DNA of 64,000 bases from assembly GCA_963971305.1 (NCBI GenBank), contig OZ020303.1:61752867-61816866 (forward strand). Direction: 5' to 3'. This DNA comes from Arcuatula senhousia. Lineage: Eukaryota > Mollusca > Bivalvia > Mytilida > Mytilidae. Made by a program: the position numbers and the translations under genes. Positions within the stretch are counted from its first letter, which is position 1; each line of letters opens with the position of its first letter. Below, piece by piece: positions 1 through 18,839 of this stretch. Below the pieces are notes generated by a model. That model was not told the DNA's origin and ran no database searches. It was given only the letters and a program-made list of their open reading frames with translations.

Positions 1-501
1 ATATTGGGCTTAAAATGTACAGGGTTCAACATGTTGCGGTCGTATCATGCTGCGCTCGGCGAAGCTTTTTATTTTTCATTAAACCACGAAAATTGATACC
101 CACGAAAATAAATGATTCCACAGTAAATCAAAATAACAATTTATAAACGTATTGATATAAATGTATGTGTATAAAGATACAAAATGTGTTCTAAAATGTG
201 GTGGGACTTTTAAAAAAAGTACATAACAGCACATTTAGTTGATAATATTCAGAGCTATATACACATCAAAGATAGGGATAATGTACAGAATTCACTTGGC
301 TGTCCAGTTATCCACTATTTTTAGTGGACAGATCTTAAGTTTTTTTACGAAAATAATAGAAAAATTAGGATGTATAATGGTATGATGCTGTCATCCTCGT
401 CTGCGTTGTCAGTTAACTTTAGTGTTCCCACAAAAACTTTAGTTCTAGTTACTTAATGTACGGTCAGGGATACATGATGACTAAGAATTCTTCCTTTTCA
501 G
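1..501. other. USP15 intron, with a MITE remnant
   Basis: Intronic sequence upstream of the first visible exon. Positions 80-126 hold the right end of the CACGAAAATTGATACCC MITE seen repeatedly in the window. I see no coding exon here. Confidence 0.5.
80..126 (-). repeat. MITE family M1, partial copy
   Basis: Matches one terminal inverted repeat of family M1: CCACGAAAATTGATACCCAC, then AAATAAATGATTCCACAGTA. Other copies are near 2604, 6038, 32555 (diverged), 34825 and 63811. The left half is missing or too diverged to see. Confidence 0.6.
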
Positions 502-7247
<6,746 letters not shown>

Positions 7248-7488
7248 TGTTGATAGACTGGTAGTCTCCACTGCCTGTTCTAAGGCAGAAAAAATGACAT
7301 ATGAGCTATTGTGATATACACTTTTTGTCCTCTTAAGAGAAACACAATTTATTGTTGACTGTATTGGATAATAATTTTTTTTCTGTTATTGAATTCCCAT
7401 TTTCGAAAGTAGTGCACTTTTGAGTTTTCTTGATTTTGATATATCAACAATGGGTTTTAAGGATGCAAAAACTTCTAAAATGGTGAAT

Positions 7489-7494
7489 AATAAA
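7489..7494 (+). terminator. Candidate USP15 polyadenylation signal AATAAA
   Basis: First AATAAA after the USP15 stop codon, about 240 nt downstream and a few bases before the hAT-type element at 7508. Cleavage would be expected inside the element or its target duplication. Placed by motif only. Confidence 0.4.
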
Positions 7495-7507
7495 TGTCCT
7501 TATGGAC

Positions 7508-8661
7508 CAGACCTGGGGTCAATTACATACTAAAGTAATTAATTACAATTCAATTACAATTACTTTTTTTCAGTTAAATTACACATTACATTGTCCAAAA
7601 TTTTAAAAAGTAATTAATTACATAACAATTACTTTGGTAATGTAATTAATTACTTTTGAATTACTTTCATGACTTTATGTGTGATTAGTACAACACAAAA
7701 TTCACATGTAAAAATATTTTTGTCAAATGAATGTACATAAGGCTATGATCGCCAGTTGCTTACATCCAGAATTAATTCACTTCATTCATAAAGCCAAACT
7801 GGTTACAGGCAATCATTTCAGACATCTTTGTTCAAAAACTTTCCTGAAATTAGGACCTATCCAACTAGTCAGAAAAACTGGATAAAATAAAATGGTGGCT
7901 AAAATATATCTTGCAATTCCTATGCAGTGATTAACCTATGGAACATAATTTTTTTCTTCTTCAATTTTTAAAATTTTCAAATGCTATTTCTTTTTAAGAT
8001 ATTTAGAACTCTTTCTTCAAAAATGTTTAGCTTAAAATAATATTTTTATTATTCGGTTATTATGTGATATTACAATAAGACAACTGCCAAAAAAGTGTTG
8101 TAATTAGAAGCCATATTTGATATTCTCTTGACCAAATTTTGCTGATTGAATATTGAAAAGGTTTTGTTGTTCTTTATTAGATGTTCAAATTTTAGTGCCC
8201 AGGGCTTGGTGTTATGTTGTTTTATTGATTAAAGGGCTTTGGCGTCAATCAAATGAACTCTTTTATTTAAAGGAATTACTGATTTACTAAACACAGTAAA
8301 TGAAATACTAATTTATCTATTTGTCATTTTCTTAACTTTAAAAGAATAAGCAAATATGTTATGTTCATTACCAAAAAGGTGTCATTTTCATGTGAGCATA
8401 TGGTTTTTTGTTAAATAAAATATACTATGAATTAATGAAAATGTATTATGTTTATATTATTATGCTGTAAGAAATGTCATGAATGTAATGATATGTAATT
8501 GCAAAGTAATTGGCATTACTTGCAAAATATGAAAAGTAATGCATTACTTTCAATTACAAGTAATTAAAATTTGCCTCAATTACACATTACTTTCAATTAC
8601 ATGGAAAACATGTAATTAATTACAGCTAATTACAATTACTTTTTTAATTACCCCAGGTCTG
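7508..8661. mobile_element. hAT-type non-autonomous element with 8-bp target duplication
   Basis: The ends are inverted: the left starts CAGACCTGGGGTCAATTACA and the right ends AATTACCCCAGGTCTG. Perfect 8-bp duplications TTATGGAC flank it at 7500-7507 and 8662-8669. Both subterminal regions are saturated with TAATTAATTACAATTACTTT-type repeats in opposite orientation. There is no transposase ORF inside the 1154 bp. The 8-bp duplication and CAG...CTG ends are typical of hAT elements. It lies in the 3' flank or 3' UTR of the USP gene. Confidence 0.88.
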
Positions 8662-8669
8662 TTATGGAC

Positions 8670-10637
8670 TGATGGAGGGTTATTTTGTTCATATAAACCT
8701 GCATGTGAAATTAGTTGTTGATTAGTTTTTTCCTGGAGCAATGCTGTCACCTTCTTTTATATGGAAAATGAACTGTGATACATTTTTAAGAAGCACTTCA
8801 CAAACCTTGACAACCACCCATGCACATTTATTAGAGATCAAAACCATGTACATGTATTACTCTATTTTATTGACCGGGTTGGTCATGGGTCAATTATTTC
8901 GGGATTCTTCATTTAAATCTTACCTAAAAGACTGAGAAATTTAAGCTCCGCCCAACCTTGTGAATAAAATAAAGTAATAAAAGGAGATTGTAAATCTGAC
9001 CTTAGTAAGAGTTTTGAAATCTACAAAAAAAGGAATAATAAATTCTAAAAGTGTAAAGTTTTCAATGGTTTCAAATTAAAGCTGTCAAGGAAAAAATACA
9101 ATTTAAACCAAAGAACAGTATATATGCATTTATAGTATCTTAACACTGTATCTATGTTATGTTGCAGGCAAGAGGGATATATTTGCTTGAAATGGTTAAA
9201 AATACATGTAGCTATCCATTCTTTTATTATTATTTCACTTAAAATATATACTCCTTGTTTCATTTTACCAATTGTCCATTAACAGAAACATTATTAATGT
9301 AATGTTGATATGTTGGTCAGTTGAAAATTTATGTAATGGTAAAACTGTTTGTTTTGTTATTCAGGGTCTTTTAACATATATGATATGTCAAGTCTTATAT
9401 TTCTTCTATCTAAAGTATAAAAGTGCTGCAAAAAAACAATAGTGCTATATTTTTTAAACCATATAATTTGTTAATCTATCAAATAATCATATAGATTTTA
9501 ACTCCTTAAAAAATCTAGAATTAAAAGTTCTACATATATGTTTTGTTACTAACACACATACACAATGAATTTGTTCTTTTTTTATTACTGTCATTTTTTT
9601 TGGTTTCTTTCCATCATTTTTCCTCCTATCTTCACTATCTTCAATTGACATTTTGACTGCTTTCTGGGTCAAATTATGAATATATATTTTAATATTAAAT
9701 GAATGTCTGGTTGTTTTTGAATGATTATTTATGATGTGTGAATGTGTTTTGTACAATCTCATCCTTTTCTCTGGTGAAAAATTAAGTCACTTTGTGTGTA
9801 ACATATTTTTTTATTGTTGCAATTTTAGTTCTTTATGGATGTATATTGCTATACATTTTCTTTGCATATATAAATAAATGTTTTGTTAATTACCTATTAA
9901 AATAGTATGAAATACCAAACACATTCATAGGTAAACATTTTGTATTAAAGATAATTTTTGTTTGTTTTGTTTTTGCAATCAGTTTTTGAGATCACCCCTA
10001 ATACCTCTTTATTAATCCAACAAAGTGTTATTGTCACATGATTCCTCCTAGCTAGAAATGCAAACCACCAGAAAAAAGTCAATGGGTCACTGGGTGGGGG
10101 CTTGAAACTTGGTCCCCACAAAATCAGGAATAAAAGCAAATAGTTGCTGAAACTGTTTAACAGAAAAGTTGTTACTACTAGGTTCTTATTTCATACTGTG
10201 TAATGGAATTCTGTGGAGAAAAAAAAACATCCTTGTAAAGAAATCAGTCAAATTAAAGAGGAATAGTCTTTCAAACTTCATTTACTTTTTTAGTATTCTG
10301 TTTTGATCTTTTAACATTTTCTCAGTAAAATTTGAGAACGTTCCTAAATGAATTGTAAGATTGTTTTCCTAAATGAATTGTAAGATAGTTTTATCAAGTT
10401 TGGTTAGATTTATTTAATTTCTGTTAATAGATGTTAATACATTTTGTACTTATTTCCAGTGCTTTCATTCTGTTGACTAAGTATGTCAAATAAACTTATA
10501 CACACAGTTTCTTTTTAATGCCATCCCCCTTACAAAAGTTGCTAAACATTCCTGCATATTAATTAGCCTGTCTACAATGCTCTAGTTGCTATTTCTTCTT
10601 AAACCGTATGCTAGATCTTAATGAAATATTGTACACT
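8670..10637. other. Intergenic DNA, no gene seen
   Basis: AT-rich sequence between the hAT element and the next repeat. It has several short AATAAA-like motifs but no ORF with protein-like composition and no repeat structure that I can see. Confidence 0.4.
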
Positions 10638-13440
10638 CATTATACCTCGTGCAACGAATTTGCGGAGGGTATAATGTTTTTGATTGGTCTGTCAGTCTGT
10701 CTTTGAATGCAGCTCCTCCGAAACTACTGAACAGAATTTAATGAAATTTGGTATGCAAGAAGTTCACCATATGTAGTTATGAATTTTTCTTCATGGAAGT
10801 TATTTCCCTTTGGACCTTCAAAATTTGCCAAAAATCCTGATTTATCATGTAGTGGATGGAACTCCTCTGCAACTACTGATTGGAATTTAAGGAAACTTGT
10901 TATACAAGAAGAACACCATATGTTGTTTTGCATATCAGTATTATCATCAGGAATTTTTGTGGGAGTTATGGTCCTTTGGACTAAGAAATTCTCTAAAAAC
11001 CCTGATTCATCATCTTGAGAACACAACTACAAATACTAAACAGAATTTAATTAAACTTGGTATGCAAGAGGTACACCATATGTAGTTGTGCATATTATCA
11101 GTAACGTTTTTGCCTGATTCCTCCAGGATAGTATTAATAGTCTAATAGCAGAACCTGTGGGGTATGTTAGCTTGCTCACTAAGGTTCTTCTATTAATCGT
11201 GAAAGGACTACACATTGCAGTAAAAGTGGGCCAACATGGGTTTTTTTTAGACCCATTTGCTTGTTTTAATTTTGTCAAAGTGGACAAAATTTCCTTTATC
11301 AGTCTTAGTTGTTGCTTTTAATGATGCAACAAGTTGTGAAGTGACTATGACACCTTGTGATGTCCTGCTGTGTCACAAATCTCACACAATTTTCCAGGAG
11401 ACTACACACTGCAGTGTCTTAATATTTGGCATGTAATTTTATCCTAAAGTATTACACTTTTATGGGGAGACGTATCGTTTTAAGCTCACCTGACCCGAAG
11501 GGTCATGTGAGCTATTGTCATCACTTGGCGTCCGTCGTCCGTCCGTCGTCCGTCGTCCGTCCGTAAACTTTTTAAAACGTTAACTCTGACACCATAAGTC
11601 CAATTGCAACCAAACTTGGTATGGTTGTTCATTAGCATTCGGTGCTTAGAACTGATGTGGGGATTTTTGATTCGTCGTAAAACATGGCCGCCATGGCTAA
11701 AAATAGAACATAGGGGTAAAATGCAGTTTTTTGCAAATAACTCAAAAACGGCTACAGATATCAAAATTCTGGCATAGGGTAAAAGTGATCAGCACCTCAA
11801 GATCTACCTACCCTAAAATTTTGAAGAAAATCCAACGACCCATGTAGGAGTTATTGCCCTTTTTGTGGATTTTTTGCAAATTTTGCACCTGTTTAGCTCA
11901 ATATCTTGAAAACTATACTAGATATTTGAGAAATTTAAATTGCATATTGTTAAGCACATCAAGATCTACAAAATATGTAACAGTGTCAACGTTGTAGGAC
12001 CTTTCCTTTTAGGAGTTATTGCCCTTAGAACGTCAAAATTTAGCATTTTAACAGCATTTCCTCATTACATTGAAAACGTTAACTCCTCTGACACTTTAAG
12101 TCCAAATGGAACCAAACTTGGTATAGTTGGTTATTAGCATTAGGTGTATAGAACTGATGTGGGGATTTTTGATTGGTCGTAAAACATGGCCGCTGTGGCT
12201 AAAAATAGAACATAGAGGTAAATGGCAGTTTTTTGCAAATAACTCTAAAACGGTAACAGATAACAAAATTTTGATTGGGAACAAAAGTGATCAGCACCTC
12301 AAGATCTACCAGCTCTGAAATTTTGAAGAAAATCCAACAAACCATGTAGGAGTTATTGCCCTTTTTGTGGATTTTTTGCAAATTTTGCACCTGTTTAGCT
12401 CAATATCTTGAAAACTATACTAGATATTTGAGAAATTTAAATTGCATATTGTTAAGCACATCAAGATCTACAAAATATGTAGCAGGGTCAACGTTGTAGG
12501 ACCTTTCCTTTGAGGAGTTATTGCCCTTGGAACTTCAAAATTGAGCATTTTAACTGCATTTCCTTATATTGAACATGTTAACTCCTCTGACACTTTAAGT
12601 CCAAATGGAACCAAACTTGGTATTATTGTTTATTATTATTAGGTGTATACAACTGTTGTGGGGATTTTTGATTGGTTGTAAAACATGACCGCTGTGGCTT
12701 AAAATAGAACATTAGGTTAAACTGCATTTTTTTGCAAATAACTCAAAAAGGGTGACAGATTTTTAGATTTTGATCGAGAACAAAAGTGATCATCACCTTA
12801 AGATCCACCATATTGTCAGATGACCCCCCTAATTAATCTTGTGACTCTTTCAACATCAAATAGATTTTGCCTTATAACCTTGACTTCAGGCACATATGTC
12901 AGGTGAGCGATTCAGGCTCCTGGGAGCCTCTTGTTGTCCTGTCCTTCCCAAAGTTTGTCAGTGCAACTCAGGAAATCTGAAACTACAGAATCCAATTCAA
13001 TGAAACTTGTTATATAGGAAGGACACCATATATAGTTGTGCATATTAGCAGGAAATTTTGATCCTCAAATTTTTGTGGGAGTTATGACACTTTGATGTTA
13101 AAAATTTTCTGAACATCCTCATTGTCATCTTGTCAGCGCAACTCCTCTGAAACTACGGAACCGAATTCAACCAAACTTTGAATATGTAGTTGTGCATGTT
13201 ACCAAGAAATTTTGATCTTCAAATTTTTGTGGGAGTAATAGCCTTTTGAACTTAGGAATTTGCTGAAAATCCTCACTTATCATCTTGTTAGCGCATCTCC
13301 TCTTAAACTACTGAACCTAATTCAACGAAACTTGGTATATAGAAAGGATACCATATGTAGTTGTGCATATTACCAGGAAATTTTTATCCCCATAATAATG
13401 TGGGAGTTCCTGCCTTTTTAACTTATAACTTTCAGGGGGC
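10638..13440 (+). mobile_element. Hairpin-ended repeat element (host of a nested element)
   Basis: Starts with a hairpin CATTATACCTCG...GGAGGGTATAATG (10638-10676), then TCTGTCAGTCTGTC. It continues as degenerate tandem units of about 150 bp built on 'aaactactgaacagaatttaa' and 'aacttggtatgcaag' (10720, 10866, 11030; again 12975, 13150, 13310). The interruption from about 11482 to 12933 is a second element. The right boundary near 13440 is approximate. There is no coding capacity. Confidence 0.55.
11482..12933 (+). mobile_element. Helentron-like repeat, AGCTCACCTG family, copy 1 (nested)
   Basis: The 5' end is a hairpin (AGCTCACCTGACC-cgaa-GGGTCATGTGAGCT), followed by a CGTCCGTCC microsatellite. 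The core has about 499-bp tandem units (starts near 11581, 12080, 12579). The 3' end has CAGGTGAGC, an inverted match to the 5' GCTCACCTG, then a palindrome AGGCTCCTGGGAGCCT and terminal CTTG before TT. Subterminal inverted repeats, microsatellite, tandem core and a 3' hairpin are the layout of Helentron-associated elements; that class is an inference. Confidence 0.7.
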
Positions 13441-13598
13441 GGTCACATCGTTTTTGCAGCCAAAAACAAACTAATATATAATAAAAATGTTTTCTTTTTT
13501 TCTAACTGCACAGAATGTATTCTTATGTTTGTTTTTAACATTTTACATGACATATTTTGAAGGCTGTGATGTATTTATTACTGAACAAATTGCTTTTT

Positions 13599-15128
13599 AG
13601 CTCACCTGACCTGAAGGGTCATGTGAGCTATTGCCGTCACTTGGCGTCCGTCGTCCGTCGTCCAACTTTTCAAAAATCTTCTTCTCTGAAACCACATGGC
13701 CAAATGTAACTAAACTTGGTAGGGTTGTTCTATAGTATGTCCTTTACAAAACGATCGTTCGGATTTTTGATTGGATGAACAACATGGCCGCTGTTGCTAA
13801 AAATAGAACATAGGGATAAATTGTAGTTTTTTGCAAATAACTCAAAAACGGTAACAGATATCAAAATTCTTGCAAGTTAAAAGTGATCAGCACCTCAAGA
13901 TCTACTTGCCCAGAAATTTTCAAGAAGATCCAACAACCGATGTAGGAGTTATTGCCCTTTTTCTTGATTTTTTTTCAAAATTTTGCACTTATTTAGCCCT
14001 ATATCTTGAAAACGATACAAGATATTTTAAAATTCAAATTGCATATGATTGAGCACATCAAGATCTGCATTTCATGTAATTAGGTCAAAGCTGTAGAACC
14101 ATTCCTTTTAGGAGTTATGGCCCTTAAAGCGTCAAAATTTACCGTTTTTCTTTACTTTTCCCCTGAATTTCAAAGATTAACTTGTCTGACACCATATATC
14201 CAACTTCAACCAAACTTGGCACAGTTGTTTAATGGCATATATGCTACAATTCTGTTGTTCAGATTTTTGATTCATCAAAAAATATGGCCGCCATGGCTAA
14301 AAATAGAACATAGGTATAAATTGCAGTTTTTTGCTAATATCTCAAAAATGGTTACAGATATCATAATTCTGATTGGAGACAAAAGTGATCAGCATTTCAA
14401 GATCTACCTGCTTCGAAAGTTTCAAGAAGATCTAACAACCGATGTAGGAGTTATTGCCCTTTTTCTGGATTTTTTCAAAATTTTTCACTTTAGCCATATA
14501 TCTTGAAAACTATACAAGATATTTCAAGAATTTAAATTGCATATGATTAAGCACATCAAGATCTACATTTCATGTATTTAGATCAAAGCTGTAGGATCAT
14601 TTCTTTTAGGAGTTATTGTCCTTAAAACAACAAAACTTACCATTTTTCATTACTTTTTCCCTGAATTTCAAAGATTAACTTATCTGACACCGTAAGACCA
14701 ACTGCATTTTAACTTGGCACACTTGTTTAATAGCTTATATGCTACAACTCTATTGTTCCGATTTTTGATTCGTCAAAAAACATGGCCGCCATGGCTAAAA
14801 ATAAAACATAGGGGTAAATTGCATCTTTTTGCTAATAACTCAAAAATGGTTTCAGAAATCAGAATTGTGCAAGAATAAAAAAAGATCAGCATATTAAGAT
14901 CTACCTGTGCTGAAATTTTGGGAAAGATCTGGCTGCTGATGTGGGAGTTAAAAAATTTCCCTTTTTCCTAATTTTTGCCAAATTTTGCACTTATTAAGCC
15001 CAATATCTTGAAAACTAACCAAGATATTTCAGAAATTTAAATCACATATGGTTATGCACAATAATATCTACAAAATAGATGTGTCTGTGTAGTTCAGGTG
15101 AGCGATTCAGGCTCCTGGGAGCCTCTTG
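13599..15128 (+). mobile_element. Helentron-like repeat, AGCTCACCTG family, copy 2
   Basis: Same architecture as the copy at 11482-12933: hairpin AGCTCACCTGACC-tgaa-GGGTCATGTGAGCT, CGTCCGTCGTCC, then three units of about 500 bp (near 13670, 14172, 14670). It ends CAGGTGAGCGATTCAGGCTC then CTGGGAGCCTCTTG before TT. No transposase ORF. The 60-130 codon reading frames across it are accidental. Confidence 0.72.
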
Positions 15129-15489
15129 TTTACTATTGGCATCTAGACTTGTATATAATATTATTTTATTAGTTACAGATCTTTGCTGTTGGTGAGTGCT
15201 TAAAGATGAAGCGTACTTAGTTCTTCGGTCTTCTTCTTTCAAAAATGAAAAAGTTCGCGCCTAAAATTTATTTTATGGAACATATAAAATTGTTTTGTTG
15301 TGTGTTTTTTCTTATTCATTCAAAAAGTAAAGTGAACGACAAATACCAGTAAAATATGTTATATTTAAAGATTCGACGCTCTTGTATGCCCCCCCCCCCC
15401 CATGTATAGTAGGTACTACCTCTTTCTATATAATCAATGTCAACGTAGACTCATTTACTGGAAAATTCAGGAAAATAAGCTATTTTTGT

Positions 15490-15732
15490 TCAAATAACAT
15501 GCATAAATAATGAATTCATTTCTATATAATTCAGATTTTCTTGTTGGTATTGTAATGCTGTTATGATTTTTTCCGTTTCGTCAAACGATTTTTTCCTAAT
15601 AATTTCGAAACGATGCTGGATCATCTCTGGAGCACCTGCATTAGCTCTCATCCTGACTCGAGTCGGCGTTGATTGTGATTTGTTTCTTCGGTGTGTTGTT
15701 TGCTGTTGTTCGTTCCTTTTATAGTCCTTCAT
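15490..15732 (-). CDS. Unrecognised 80-codon ORF, possible terminal exon
   Basis: An ATG-started minus-strand frame whose second half (about residues 27-62) looks protein-like: RMRANAGAPEMIQHRFEIIR, then KKSFDETEKIITALQ, a basic and amphipathic stretch. The N-terminus is Gln- and Arg-rich low complexity. I do not recognise the family. It could be a small gene, the last exon of a minus-strand gene, or chance. No partner exon was found on either side. Confidence 0.25.
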   Translation of the reverse strand: MKDYKRNEQQQTTHRRNKSQSTPTRVRMRANAGAPEMIQHRFEIIRKKSFDETEKIITALQYQQENLNYIEMNSLFMHVI

Positions 15733-15734
15733 GT

Positions 15735-17091
15735 ATTTTTTTTTTTGGCTTCAACTTCCAATATATTTGTCACGGCGACCCCCATTGGTATTCCTTAAGA
15801 ATTCGTTTGTTCAGACCCTCCACAAAAACTAAGAAAGAAAAGACAACATCATGTATATGACGCGAAAATAGATGTTTGTAGTTGCTCCGCATACTCCATC
15901 TCTTTAAAAATCTTCCGAAGCGCCGTACCAGAAAACGCATAACTTAAATTTGCCGCAGCATGGCAATTTTCATCCACATTTCCTTGTAAGATCTTATATA
16001 CATGTAATATGCATTTTGTCTTGGATTTGACATTAATATTATACTGTATATCATCAAATGATACTTATAAAAAATACTAATAGCTGTGTCGAGTTCGAGT
16101 TCGAGTAAATGACCATACTAATTGTTTTAATTGAAATTCAATAAAGTGTTAGCGTGTGTCACAAACAACATGGCTTCGATAATTAACTAAAACAACAGTT
16201 AAGCTGAAATGTAATAATTCACTTAAGAAATAATTAGCCGAACACTATGCATCGAATTTTTATGGCCAATTTTGTGGATAAAAAAATCAACTTGATTTCT
16301 TGAAAACTCGTGTTATTTGAAGACTTCTTGGAACTCACATGGCCCTTCTTTGTATCTTATGAGGGACTTGTAAGTTTAAGAATAAAAAAAACACAATGAT
16401 GTTGATGGCCTAGACATGTATATTAGAGGACGCATACCGCCAACAAAAACAGTTCTCCGTATCATATGCAAAGGCTAATATAGAAGATAACCAGACCAAA
16501 CGGAGTTAGTATCATACCACGATGATAATGTTTTAAAAGAGTTAGAGTATAATGTTTCATGATATTAATAAAGAGAGTATTTTCCCCACTCCCCCCCCCC
16601 ACAAAACAAAATTGCGCTGAAAAAAACCGACGAGGTAAATCTAGTCTAAGCTGAAAATCGTGTCTAAAATCTACCAACTGTGCAATATATAGACATGTAA
16701 AAGTGCCTTATAATAATTGTTCCAATAAAAATATATATCTTACTAGTAATAATGTGTCCTATAGGCCACAGTATGCTTTTTACATCTGCCTATTTTACTT
16801 ATTTCTTCAGTTCCAAAGATTTTTTGTTAATTAAAAGTATCATAATCTGTCAGTTAAGACAATATGATTTATACATTTTGAAAAAAAAAGTTAGTAAGAT
16901 AATAGACAAAGTCCCTATGTATACATCTGAGATTTACATTGTATGGCCGAAGTGTCTACGGCCAAGGAGTCATATGGCCGAGACTTCCTATGGACGAAAT
17001 AAAGTGTGACCGAGGTGTCCGAATATCCTTAAATTCTGGTCATTAATATCGACTTTAAAACAATCGACCCCACGTGTTTAGGGGTCGATTT
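15735..17091. other. Intergenic DNA, no gene seen
   Basis: No convincing ORF. It contains short homopolymer C runs (15391-15401, and near 16590) and a small repeat of 'ggccgaagtgtctacggcc' type at 16940-17015. A 9-bp stem hairpin, ATCGACCCC...GGGGTCGAT (17063-17090), lies directly before the next element. Confidence 0.4.
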
Positions 17092-17092
17092 T

Positions 17093-18010
17093 TAGCTCAC
17101 CTTGCCAAAGGCCATGTGAGCTTATGCCTTCACTATGCGTCCGTCGTCGTCCGTTAACAATTTCAAAAATCTTCTACTCTGAAACCACTGAACCAATTTA
17201 ACTGAAACTTTGCAGGAATGATATATAACATGTTGGTAACAAACGATCCTCATTTGAAAATGATTCAATAAAAAACATGGCCGCTGTTACTAAAAATATA
17301 ACATAGGAAAAAATGGCTTATAACTCAACAACCATAACAGATAGAAAAAACCCGAAGAATGAAAAGTTCTACAAAAATCTCCATTTGGTCGAAGTTGTAA
17401 AAAACATGGCCGCTGTTACTAAAAATATAACATAGGAAAAAATGGCTTATAACTCAACAACCATAACAGATAGAAAAAATCCGAAGAATGAAAAGTTCTA
17501 CAAAAACCTCCATTTGGTCGAAGTTGTCAGATGACCCCTTATAGGAGTTACAGCCCCTTAAAGGCGAAAAATAGTGTTTTTGGTCTATAAAATGAAAACT
17601 ATTGCAGATAGAGAAAAGCGCTTGCTTGCTAAAATGTTCAGCTCATTTAGCTCTACAAAAGTCTTCATAGGATCGAAGTTGTCAGATGACCCTTTATAGG
17701 GGTTACATCCCCTTAAAGGCGAAAAATAGTGCTTTTGGCCTATAGAATGAAAACTATTGCAGAGAGAGAAAAGCTGTTGCTTGCTTAAATGTTCAGCTCT
17801 AAAGTCTCCATAGGGTCGAAGTTGTCAGATAACCCCTTATAGGGGTAACAGCCCCTTAAAAGTTGAATAATAGTGTTTTTTTTTGCTTATTAAGAATGGA
17901 ACTATTTAGCATTTTCTTGCTGAAACATTCAGCTCATTTAGCTATACAAAAGTCTTGATATGGTTGACATGAGGACCAGGTGAGCGATTCAAGCTCCTGG
18001 GGGCCTCTTG
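17093..18010 (+). mobile_element. Helentron-like repeat, AGCTCACCT family variant, copy 3
   Basis: The 5' hairpin is AGCTCACCTTGCC-aaa-GGCCATGTGAGCT, followed by GCGTCCGTCGTCGTCCG. Tandem units of about 115 bp (17250-17490) and about 150 bp (17500-17900, keyed on 'gaagttgtcagatgacccctta') follow. It ends CAGGTGAGCGATTCAAGCTC then CTGGGGGCCTCTTG before TTTTT. Same ends as the copies at 11482 and 13599 but a different core. Confidence 0.68.
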
Positions 18011-18749
18011 TTTTTCAGTCGATATGAATGACCAGAGTTCAAGTCACTGTGGAAAAAGTGACAAAAATACTGAATGGTTTATTTTTATTTTTCTGTACCC
18101 ACGGGTGCAATTGAAGACGAAATTCATTTCTCAATTGATTGTAATCATTTTTAGCAGGAAAGGGAAATTTTATTTACATTTATTTGAAAGAAAATACAAA
18201 TTTTGAAAGTCTAAACTCTGAACAAAAAACTTATTTTTTTACTTACTTCTGAAGATCCAATGATGTTTAAATAAATGCAGTGGGTGAATTTATTTTTAAA
18301 TACTAACTTATAGAATTTATACAGAATGAATATTAATTTATGATGTTTGTCTTGCTACACTGATGTGTGATTGTAACTCTTTAATTATTGTTCTTTTCTC
18401 TTTAAATTTTATATGTACTCATGCTGCCCCTTGTTGGGCCCTTGATTGGAAAAATAAAATGTGTTCTATGTTCTTTGTTCTCCCGGGTTTGTTCTATCTG
18501 AGACAAAATCAAAAATTAAAATTCGATATGATTTTCTCAGGTTCTATATGTCAGGGATTCAATAAAACTGGACATCCCTGTATATGTATTAACCGTTTGA
18601 ATTAATATTTTCCTGTACCCACACAATTAGGAATAATGATTATAAAACCCATATACTTTTTATTAAACAAAATTTAATTGGAAAATCCGTAGTTTTGTCT
18701 ACATGTTCCGTCTTTTGTGTCAATTTTAGACAACCCTTTTCAACTTCCT
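18011..18749. other. DNA upstream of the foldback insertion; possible displaced SLC25A20 promoter region
   Basis: No ORF or repeat recognised. Removing the 5.9-kb insertion and one copy of its target duplication would place this DNA directly upstream of the SLC25A20 leader, so the ancestral promoter may lie here. That is inference from the duplication only. Confidence 0.35.
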
Positions 18750-18839
18750 GTTTTCAAGGCTCGAGGATATTTCTTGATCTCAACGATGGCCTTGGGCCAT
18801 CAAGAAAAAAATAGTACTTCGGCGTAGGGTTTTCCTACT

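Noticed and set aside
11486..14506. ORFs of 60-129 codons in the AGCTCACCTG elements
   Set aside because: The same frames recur with each tandem unit, carry different stops, and encode no recognisable protein.
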